Assembly (NCBI GenBank): GCA_951394405.1
Contig: OX596338.1
Location: forward strand, 1,736,001 to 1,800,000
Direction of reading: 5' to 3'
Length of the DNA stretch: 64,000 nucleotides
Origin: Coprinellus micaceus
Lineage: Eukaryota > Basidiomycota > Agaricomycetes > Agaricales > Psathyrellaceae
Below the pieces are notes generated by a model. That model searched no databases and had not been told where the DNA came from. It saw only the letters and a program-made list of their open reading frames with translations. How positions within the stretch are numbered: position 1 is the stretch's first letter; each line of letters begins with the position of its first letter. Below are positions 54,711-64,000 of the stretch, piece after piece. The position numbers and the translations under genes were made by a program.

Positions 54711-57700
54711 ATGTCCTGGTTCTCGTCCTGGATCCCCTCTCTTCCTGCCCTTAATTTCACCATCCCAGCCAACATCCAAGGCCGCTTTCTGTCCTTTGTG
54801 TTGAAGCGATCCCTTGGCCATCTCTTTAAGCCAGGACAACTTGAGAGCGCACAAATCGATTCTCAGCTTGGTTCGGGACATATCCAGGTCAATGACCTTG
54901 AGCTGGATCAGCTGGTGCGTTGGTTTCTGTGTGCTTGCGCTGGTCTTCGTGTTCATGATCTTTAGGCAATCAATGGATATCTCCAAACCACACCATTGGC
55001 GTTGGAGGCAGGGTCCATCCAGTCCGTAACCATTGGTATCGGGTCCACGATTCGCCTATCTGCAAAATCATTGCACCTCAAACTCAGACTCAATGAAGTT
55101 ACCCGCCGATCCCACAACCAAGGGGCCAACCTTGCCGACTCTGTGGCCTCTGTGGCAGAAACGTTTGTGCACGACGAGCTGACGGATCAAGAGGAGGCGG
55201 GTATTTGGGAGTCTATCCACTCCGTGTCCCACATGGAGAGCGATGAGAACGTACCAGGGGGATTGGATCCGTTCACCGGCAGTGAGGAAGAAGTTCTTAT
55301 GGATCCAGCAGGCGTTTCTCTGTTTGCTTCCCTCATCGAAAAGATACTGGCACGGCTGGAATGCGATGCACAAGACATCCAAATAACCATCACCGACACC
55401 AGCAATGTCACCCTGAGATTCTGTCTTTCTGAATTCTCCACAGCCACCCACACAATTACTAACGTTTCTGGGATCAGAAGAACACTAACACTGGGGGGAA
55501 TCGAACTGTTCGCGAGGAACCACGTTCGGATATCGGGACCTGCAAGTTCACATACAACGCGGCCGGCATCTCCTTCAAAACCAGGCTCGTGGTCATCAGG
55601 CAGTGGTTCCCGTCGGTCCTCCCGTTCATCAATGGACGAAGAAACAGAATTACAGATGTCGCAATCCATAGCTATGCTCCCACCCCGTTCGGTATCACCT
55701 GCCGATTCAACGGCAAGCAGCATCTACCATAGCATCGTGGAGACATCTACCTTGGCCACATCTACGCCACCTCAGCCAGCTGAAGCTCCTCAAACTCTGG
55801 TGTCCTTGGACGAAATTGAAGGTCGTTTAGTCTCAATTAGGACAAGCTCTATCCACCTCATCACCCCTGCACCAGGAGAAGCCCTAACGACACGGGGTGC
55901 CAATAGGGACAGATACAAGGTGGAGGTGCAGGTGGGGGTGCTTGCTGCCGCAATTCAGCCCTGGCAACTCCTGGGTATCGGCCGGCTTGCTGAGAAGCTC
56001 ACAGGGGGGACGGAACCCTCACACTTCAACCGGGAGCAGCCGGGCCCGCATCACCAGTCCCCCAGTCCTTCCTGGTCATTCGACCTCGACCTTGAGTTGA
56101 GAGCCGTTTGTGTATTGCTGTCTTCATCCTTCGGTGACCCTTCCGCCACAGCTGAATATTTCTCCCATCCACTTACTCCTCCCTCACTCTCGAATGGTTA
56201 TACGCGCCTTTTTATCGACACGGGATCCGGTCGTGCTTCTGTGTCCTCGACACTTGAGGACGTTACGTTTGAAGCGACCGTATCAGACATCTCCGTATTC
56301 CAATTCCTTCCCCGAACGCTTGCTGGTGAAGAAGCCGCGGTCCCCTCGCGACCCCAAGTTATCCCATTTCTAATCACCGATCCACTCCTCTCTCACCAAT
56401 ATGACTCGGGCCACGCTCACCCAACTGAAGGGGATCCCTTCAATTCCCCTTGCCCACAACCCACCCTTCAAGCCCTTGACTGGCGGAATCCAAAGTGCTT
56501 CACTCACGGAAACAAGGTCGCAAATTGGAGGTACCGCCCGCTCTCGCGAAGGCACACACATGCCAGAACCACGCCAAAGGAAAGCGAAGCTAGCCAGGAG
56601 CCATGTTTGACGGTGTCGCTCCAGCGTTCACCATCAACCCGTTCCAGGAGGTCGCCGCTAACGGAGCAGGTTGTCCAACTCGAGATGATTCCGCTCCACT
56701 TCTTCCTTGACCTTGAGCTACTTCAACTGCACGGTGGCCTTCTCTGTTTCGCCCAAGATCTTTCCCTTGAGCAATCCACATATGCATACGCTTTGCCTCC
56801 TCGGCCTCCGACTCCCGAATCAGAGCGTGACCCCTGGCTTAGCTCTGATGACGACGAAACTGTCGACGTCCTTAACTCTCGGGCGCAAGTACCAGAAAAA
56901 GATGTAGGTTCCATCCAAAGTCTTTCAACGCCGCCCTCCTCACATATCGTGACAGGAAAACGTCAAGATGGACTCGCCATCCCAACTCTCTGCTACACTT
57001 ACGATGGCGATGATTCGTCTATCTGTTTTGGTACCGCCTCCGCCAGGTCGCCCGCGCCGATCTGGTGTCCTAGTGATCGATGTGCACAACATCGACATCT
57101 CCAACACCCCACCTCCGGACCCACCACAGCAAGTGCGGTTTGACCCAACTGGTTCTCACCATTTTCCACACGAGCCAGGCGATATTCTTGCTCAGATAAA
57201 GTGCCAGAGGATCATCGTCGGTTGCTCCACAGTCTCTGAGGCGTCGGCACTGGCAGTATTATCCGTCGGCCCCCTCATCGACAACACAGAATCGGGCAGC
57301 CCCTCTTTGCCGCTTGCGATCAAACTTTCCAGGCCGGAAATCGGTCAAAGTGGCCCAAAGACGACGATCAGCGCCGATATCCCGTCGATATATTTCTCAA
57401 TATCGAAGGAACAATGGGACAACCTTCAATATTGGATCGACGACCTGACTCAGGCAATGGAAAGGATGGGTTCTGCGGCCAAGCAGTTAGCCGAATCCAG
57501 GGATTCAAGACACGCCAGCATCATCGGGAGCCGTTACTTCACCAGATCACAGCGAGGGGGCACCTTCAACTCCAGCAAATCCTTTGAGCCTGGCGTGAAT
57601 ATAGCCATCTCAGTCAAGGTGACAGAGTGTGAGTTCTGCACAACTTCGTCTCTCTATTTCACTCAACACTATATCTAGTATCCGTTCGTTTGTACGTCCC

Positions 57701-60700
57701 CAGGGCCAGACCCGAAGGTGGTGAACTCCAGCCATTCAGTATCAAGGGGTCGGATCTCAATGCCTGTGTGGAGCTTCATGCCAGCGGGAAGGTGAGCTTG
57801 TCCCAGTCTGAATCTTAGGGTTGGGCTCAATAGCAGACCAGCTATCTACTGTGGTCACCTTCATGGACGCACTCATCCAAGACACCAATAGGTCTGGGGA
57901 ATCTGTGACCTTCCTATCCTTGACCAGTGCTAGAAGTCTAGTAAGCATCCCCATTGTCAAATTGTCGACCCATCTGAGACAATTCTCCCTTCGTAGACCT
58001 CGATACCACGCCCTTTGATCAAAGTCAGGTTTATATCCCAGGTAATCCCCGAGACCACGGCTAAGGAGAGCAGGGTCTCCGTGTCCCTCAGCAACCTTAC
58101 CCTCAACGCGTACCCGGATATTCAATGGGTGACCGACCTCATCGCGTTTACGAAGGCTCCCCCGGGAGTGAGTTCCATGCAGCTCAACTGTCGGGTTGGC
58201 CTGACGTACCCTCTAGACCTTTGAGGCTGTTGTGCCCACTGAGAGAACTTGCATCAGTGTAAAGATCGTTGACGGTTCAGTACGGGCCTTCGCGCCAACC
58301 CACCCTGGAGCGCTAGTTCTCTCCATCGGGAGCCTCCATTTCGCCACTGACGTCATTGGGGATGCCAGAGATTCTTCTTTCCGTCTGGATATCGCCTCAC
58401 TGGCGGCGCTCGCCATCGACAACATCCACGATGCGGAACACCAACGCGTCAGGAAGGGTGAGGTTGACTCGGGCATGACGCATTGGAAGGTAGTTACAGT
58501 GGACACGTTCCCTACCTTTTTGTATGTGAGGCTGATATCCCCTGCCAGGCCCAAGGCTATGCACTGCTGGCGGAGGTTTCTTCTACCAAGCTACATTATC
58601 ACGACAACAAGGACACTTCTCCGGAGAAGCAGGTGTGGCGGTCCTTTCGCGGGAAGCTGCAGAAGCTGAATACAGCACCAGATCTTGATAGATGGCATAA
58701 AGCTCCGCATACATGCGTGTGCCGATACATTCGCGTCGATCGGCGCGTTCGGAGGTGACCTAGCATCCCATTTCAAGGTGGAAGAGGACGAGGAAGCGTA
58801 CGTGCAACTCAATTGTTTTCGCGACCAAATACTAATTTACACACAGTACGACACGACACGAGGTCGAACCAGCTCTGCTATCTCCAGCGCCCAAGGACCC
58901 GTCCAACCTGACAGGCTCCATTGACGAGTTAGCATTCAAACGCGCACCGGAAATTGGACCTACTCCCGATATGATCTATGACGACCTTCCGACCAACTTG
59001 GATTATCTAGACGAGTCGTTCGGAGCTGCAGCAGGTCTGCGCGAGCTGACTGACGACGATCTCGACGAGTTCGATATACGCGACATTGCGACCCCTTCAG
59101 CACCAGTGGCGAGCACAAATACAGGTATTATTTCCAGCGTCGGAGGGGAGACCATCAGGGTTCTGCACCGCGAAGGCCTCAAAATAATAGAAGGTTATTA
59201 CGACGATCTTCCTCGCGAGGCCGTCGAAGAAAGACCCACGTACGCGCATGGCCCTCTGAAAATGTATTCATGCTAATTACTTCTACAGGTCAGAGGATGA
59301 AGCACTCCGTGTGAGGGTCAGAAACTGTGACATCACGCTGTTGCTATACGACGGGTACGACTGGCCGAGGACTCGACGGACGATTGAGGAGGAAGTGAAG
59401 GAGATGCGGAAGAGGCTTGCGAAGATACGGCAACTCGTGGCCAGTGGTCAGACACAAGAACCAATTCCCGATGACACCAGTGCCCTCCTTTTCAACTCGG
59501 TTTACATTGGCCTCCACGAGGATATCGACGCCAACGAGCCGGATGCACTCATTGCGGCCATTGACGACGAGCTCAAGGACGATTTTGAGACTGGAAGCCA
59601 GAGCTCATGGCAAACCGTGCAACAGCCGGGGTCCTCCACTGCCGCTCGTGGCCCAAGTGTCCGTGTCCACGGGAAGAAGTTGACTCGTTCGAAGGGGCCG
59701 AGCATGGAGTTTTGTCTGTCTGGGCTCAATGCTGAAGTCAACAACTATGGGGATAACAGTGTCGTCGCCTCCCGGACGTTTGTCACTGTGCGGGACCTCG
59801 AGATCCTGGATCATATCAAGACTTCGACATGGAAGAAGTTTTTGACCGCATTGAGATCGGACTCGAAAGGCAACATCCGGGAGACAGGTGCCAATATGGT
59901 TCGCATCGAGTTGCATAGCGTCCGACCATCCTTGGGGAGTACTTCTGAAGAGGCGCGACTCCGGGTAATTTATCTTCGTGTTCAACGTGGGGTACAACAT
60001 TCTAACTTCTGCGCCACATAGGCCAAGCTCCTTCCCCTGAGACTGTATGTCGACCAAGATGCCGTTGACTTCTTGAAGAAATTCTTTAGCTTCAAAGATT
60101 CTAACGCCACACCGAGTCCTACCCCAGGTTCCCCGCCAAAACAAGAGGCGTATATCCGTATGTGCATGCCCAACCAATGATTGACACATTCCTTATTTTA
60201 TCGTAGAAATGGCCGAGATATTCCCCATTGACTTGAAGCTAGACTACAAGCCAAGACGTGTCGATTACAGGGCTCTTCGGGAAGGGAAGACGATAGAGTT
60301 GATGAACTTCTTCCACTTCGATGGGGCAGAGATGACCTTGCGACATATCACAATATCCGGAGTAAGTTCCAAGCACTTCGGCATGAAGGGTTGGGGATTA
60401 ACACTTGCTTCCAGGTGACTGGCTGGGCCAAGATGTTCGAAATGCTCAACGACCTATGGACACCGGATGTCAAAGCGACACAGCTGGTGGACGTCATTTC
60501 CGGAGTGGCTCCCATCCGTTCGGTGGTGAATGTCGGGTCAGGAGTGGCAGACCTCGTCCTGCTCCCCATCTCGCAGTATCGAAAAGATGGAAGGATCGTG
60601 AGAGGCGTACAGAAAGGTGCCACGGCCTTCGTCAAGTCTACGGCGCTTGAGGCTATCAAGCTAGGCGCCCGCCTGGCGACGGGCACTCAGGTAATACTTG

Positions 60701-61175
60701 AACAGGCGGAAGGTATCCTCGGGGGAGAGTTTGACAAGACTATTACCACCGAGGCTTTGCAGCAGCAATCCTTTGGGGACGAATTCACATTGCCGAGTGA
60801 AGAATTCGATGAAGACGCAGAGCACATATCAAAATACGCACAGCAGCCGGCGGATATCAAGGAAGGCGTGCAATCCGCGTACAAGAGCCTCTCTAAGAAC
60901 TTGAACTCCGCTGCCCAAACCATTCTAGCCGTGCCTATGGAGGTCTATGAACGTTCCGGAAACGAGGTCAGTGACTTGCATTTTGGAGGAAAGGCCACGA
61001 AGATCATAACCTATTCCAGGGGCCTGTGCGATCGGTCATCCGAGCTGTCCCGATTGCTGTCCTGAAGCCTATGATTGGTGCGACAGAAGCTGTTAGCAAG
61101 ACTTTGCTCGGGCTCCATAACACACTAGATCCTGAGGTTCGACTTGAGAACGAGGCGAAATACAAGAACCGATAG
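54711..61175 (+). CDS. ATG2: Autophagy-related lipid-transfer protein Atg2
   Basis: Bridge-like lipid transporter that moves phospholipids from ER exit sites to the growing phagophore with Atg18 and Atg9. The ATG at 54711 starts [20 protein letters not shown]. The chorein N-terminal part then reads [18 protein letters not shown] and [20 protein letters not shown]. The middle is long, with Ser/Pro-rich inserts (about 55.5-55.8 and 56.5-57.0 kb). The conserved Atg2 C-terminal region includes [40 protein letters not shown] and [20 protein letters not shown]. It continues [40 protein letters not shown] and [20 protein letters not shown]. About fifteen introns; the product is near 1,900 residues. 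The stop TAG is at 61173. It is convergent with RLP24. Confidence 0.9.
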
Positions 61176-61343
61176 TCACCTGTGTCCCGCACGTCCTACT
61201 TCCTGCGCTCTTCTCCGTATTCCATCTGTAGCTGTAAGTACACCGTAATGTTATTTTCTGCATGCGCGAGATATGGCATGGGATAGTGGTGGGGGCCAAG
61301 GAAGAATACAAAATCGAAAAAACCACGGAGCGATGAGAATCCA

Positions 61344-62130
61344 CTAGTCGACATCCATACCCATGGACCGTCCCTCCCCTGGCACCAGAGCCGATCTTGA
61401 CTTTGCAGAGACCTTGATTTTTTCCCGTATTGGGGCGGCCGTCGATGCGATGGGCTCCTGCAGCTTGACTGACGTCTTTGCGGCATCGAGCATCTTCTTG
61501 CGATGAGCCTTCTGCTTGGCACGGGCAACGGCCATACTGCATCCCAAAAGGTGAGCAAACGGTTGCGATGGGAAGGGTAGGTACAAACGCACCGGTTCTT
61601 GAAGAACGCGCGCTCTCTCTTTGTCCTGATTTCCTGAATACGCTTCATGGCCTTGATAGTCGTCTGCACAAGCTCGCGATCGTATCTGACAGGGACGTTT
61701 CTCCGTTTCTCAAAGTCGATCGTAGAGTCCTGTCCCAAGGTCAGGAACGCGTCCAAGAAATTTTGATAGAGAGCTCACGATGGTCATCTCCTTTCCAGCA
61801 GCTTTCCTGAAGGCCTTAGTCCATCGGACCTTTCGAGGGTTTCGCTTCATCCTAGAAGCTACGTCAACTCAATAAACAACACCCAGGATGGATTCGTACT
61901 TGAAGTTCTTGTGGCATCTAGGGTTCAGAGTCAGGAAATAGCGACGAAAAGACCGGCTGCTTGTGCTCACTTGGAAGTACAGAAGCGGAATACTTTGGCA
62001 TCGTTCCTCACGAAGGCAGAGCCTATACCGGAAGACGTCAGCCATATACACATTCATCAAGGGTCGTACCGTGCGCACCGTGTCCAGGGTATACATTGGT
62101 CGAGCAGAAATAACACTTCTCGATGCGCAT
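61344..62130 (-). CDS. RLP24: Ribosome biogenesis protein Rlp24
   Basis: Pre-60S assembly factor that holds the site of ribosomal protein eL24, recruits the AAA-ATPase Drg1/Afg2 and is replaced in the cytoplasm. Six exons give about 174 residues. Exon 1 (62130-62079) codes [18 protein letters not shown]. The next pieces are [17 protein letters not shown] and a very small exon CHKNFK, then [20 protein letters not shown] and [20 protein letters not shown] followed by [18 protein letters not shown]. The four zinc-binding Cys (CxxC and CxxxC) are intact. The basic C-terminal helix ([17 protein letters not shown]) is normal. The extended [15 protein letters not shown] segment separates it from eL24 itself. 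Small exons made this gene hard to see in single frames. Confidence 0.93.
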
Positions 62131-62393
62131 GGCGGAAGGAGGAGGACGATATTGGCACAGCCACACCCGCAAATTCTTTGGCAATGTTTCGAAAATTCCC
62201 ACGGGTTTGCTAACACCTTGCCTGGACTGTTCCTTCGCCATCCTTCGACTCCAAATCCTCAGGCCTCAGGTCTCGCGTCTAAAGCATGCAGGGCAGGTAT
62301 CATTTTGAATGCGAGCGGGAACAAGGCGTTAGGCCGTAACTGTACAGAGAAACTGACTATATGCTACAATAAATAGGGTAACCATGCGAACTT

Positions 62394-64000
62394 TTATTTT
62401 CGGCTCGAAAGGTCATCAATAACCTCCCCAGCGCGGACACCAAGCACACTCAGCAAGGTGTCGCTGAGACCGTGCGTCGCCTCCTCAACACCTTGAAGGT
62501 AGATTCTTGGAACAAGAACCTTGCCATCATGGGACGCCTTGGGTAGCAATCTGTACTGGCGTGTGAGGAAGAGGTCAGGGCAGAGCTCAGCCTCGAACTG
62601 CGCGGACCCCCACATCGAAGTCTCAGGCGAGGTGGGAGGAGAGGTTTGGGCGCTGGTGGTGATGGGAGAATCAGATTCTATGGGAGATGCGGGAGCGGTG
62701 TAGTCCTCGGTCGTGGCGAGGTCTGTAGTGGGTCGGAGATTGACCTTGCGGGTAGCAGGGGACAGGCCAAAGTGCTTGCTAATGCCGGTGTGCTTGAGCA
62801 AGTTGACCCAGGCCTGACGCTGGTAGCCTGTGGCGTAGAGGATGATGTCGTAACTCTCTAGAGTGACGGCGGCGGTGGCGAGGTTGCGGAGCGTGAGCTG
62901 GAATGTTTCCATGCCAGAGGCGTTGGTGCTCGGTGTGGGAGCAAGGAGCAGGTCAACTGGGGGGTTGACGTCGTTATCGCCCACGATCTTCACGGAGTCA
63001 ACGGCGGTATAGGTCTTGATGTCGATAATAGGCTCGGAAGGCTCGGCAGTTTGTGTTCGGCGAGCAACCTGGGCGTTCAATCGTTGGTCGTAGACGATCT
63101 CGTAGAGCTGAGACCACCGGATGAGCAAGGTAGAAAGAACATTCGAGACAGCGCACTCACAGCATCGAGGGTAAGGGGATTCACAACCCCGTAGTTGGTG
63201 GCCCTGTATTCCTCCAGGACGGAATCGCGAAGACGTTTCGATGGCGCATTGAAGCACCTGTCGGTGGCTACCAACGTGCGTTAGTCATTGTACGTCGTCG
63301 ATAATCTACTAACATACCAGCAGGGTCGAAGATCTCGTTAGCAAATGGCGAGTCGTCGCTGGGCTTCAATGATCCCTTGCGGATGAGCATCTCGACCGTG
63401 TGCCTTCCCTCTCCAGCGATGGGGATAGAACCAAGTCGGTTCCGCACGTCCATCGTAACCTCAGCGGCCGACTGACCAGAGCCGATGACGGCCACGCGCA
63501 AGGGACGGGTAACGGGAGAGAGCGACTCGAAGATGGCACTGATGGAGGTGGCATAGCCCGAGCTATGGCGAACGCGGGGGTGGTTTTGGAATGGCGCAAG
63601 GGCATCGGGAACCTTGGGAAGACCGCCAGGGGAAATCACCAAGTCGCCTGCCCGTGAGCTATTAGATCTCTACTAACTCGCTCATAGGTCGCCGAAGACT
63701 TACGAGCTCGGACGACGGTCTCCTCGCCGGTACGGTTGTTCCTGTAGCGCACGAGGATTGTATCTTCGGGCCCCTCCTCGAGGTCGACGATCTCGTGTCC
63801 AAACTTGACGTTGATCCCGTTCTCCTGGACCTTCTTGGAAGCCCAGGTGAGGTAGTCGGAGTACTCCTTGCGAGTGGGGACAGTGCCACCGCGGTTGATG
63901 AAGGAGAGGAGACGGCCCTCGCTGTGAAGGTAGGACAGGAAGGTGTACGGGGAACTGGGGTTGCGCAGGGTTGCGAGATCCTTCATGAAGCTGTAGAGGT
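62394..64000 (-). CDS. SIDA: L-ornithine N5-monooxygenase (SidA), 5' end cut by window edge
   Basis: FAD/NADPH enzyme that hydroxylates L-ornithine, the first committed step of hydroxamate siderophore synthesis. In the window are FMKDLATLRNPSSPYTFLSY, EYSDYLTWASKKV and the second Rossmann motif VAVIGSGQSAAEVTMDV. The substrate region reads DDSPFANEIFDPAATDRCFN and EEYRATNYGVVNPLTL. The late motif IILYATGYQRQAWVNLL (D/E-x-LATGY type) and C-terminal LFLTRQYRLLPKASH match SidA and PvdA. A Ser/Pro/Thr-rich insert of about 35 residues (PIESDSPITTSAQTSPPTSP) lies near the C-terminus. At least three introns. The N-terminal FAD motif lies beyond position 64000. It is probably iron-regulated, by family knowledge; no GATA-factor site was checked because its promoter is outside. 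Confidence 0.88.

Noticed and set aside
1..64000. Bacterial-style features (operons, Shine-Dalgarno sites, CRISPR, attachment sites)
   Set aside because: The gene structure is plainly eukaryotic with spliceosomal introns throughout; no repeat arrays or such sites were seen.

Overview
This window is a piece of a compact filamentous-fungal nuclear genome, most likely a basidiomycete of the Agaricomycetes. The evidence is protein content (a mushroom-type LisH-CTLH-CRA protein, a Crb2/53BP1-type checkpoint protein, a mitochondrial NAD(P) transhydrogenase, which budding yeast lacks, and SidA), many introns of about 45-75 bp with GT..AG ends, GC-rich coding sequence, and intergenic gaps often under 200 bp. 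I see no rRNA or tRNA genes, no CRISPR array and no viral genes.

Layout, left to right. 1-9.2 kb: NAA25 (cut by the left edge), NCE101, PSMG3, MED16 and a CoA-dependent acyltransferase-like gene, packed so tightly that NCE101 and PSMG3 overlap tail to tail by 4 bp. 9.4-19 kb: PUS4, a DHDPS-family aldolase, the NAD(P) transhydrogenase and a nucleotide-sugar transporter. 19.3-28.5 kb: an intronless single-pass membrane protein, a Crb2/Rad9/53BP1-like DNA-damage mediator and a chromodomain protein. 28.9-30.6 kb: a tandem pair of small BRI3-like membrane-protein genes, followed 47 bp downstream by a 163-bp TA-flanked MITE. 30.8-41.9 kb: LisH-CTLH-CRA protein, PQ-loop transporter, LIN1/CD2BP2, RAD54, an unrecognised LRR-like gene and mitochondrial uL3. 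42.1-53.3 kb: RRN6/TAF1C-like Pol I factor, mitochondrial carrier, CCT4, UFD1 and N-myristoyltransferase. 53.3-64 kb: a 1.4-kb gap, ATG2, RLP24 and an L-ornithine N5-monooxygenase (SidA) cut by the right edge.

Most genes are housekeeping: protein N-terminal modification (NAA25, NMT), proteostasis (PSMG3, CCT4, UFD1, ATG2), transcription (MED16, RRN6), RNA and ribosome work (PUS4, LIN1, RLP24, mitochondrial uL3) and genome maintenance (RAD54, Crb2-like). Accessory elements are few: the MITE, the BRI3-like duplication, the acyltransferase and the siderophore gene. I found no clear new multi-gene system. The best candidates for follow-up are the MITE with its internal repeats, the BRI3-like tandem pair, the chromodomain protein with an unrecognised C-terminal domain, the overlapping four-gene block near 3-4 kb, and the gene-poor interval before ATG2 with its orphan TATA box.

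Exon coordinates were read by eye from splice consensus, reading frame and family similarity. Features are given as start-to-stop spans including introns.
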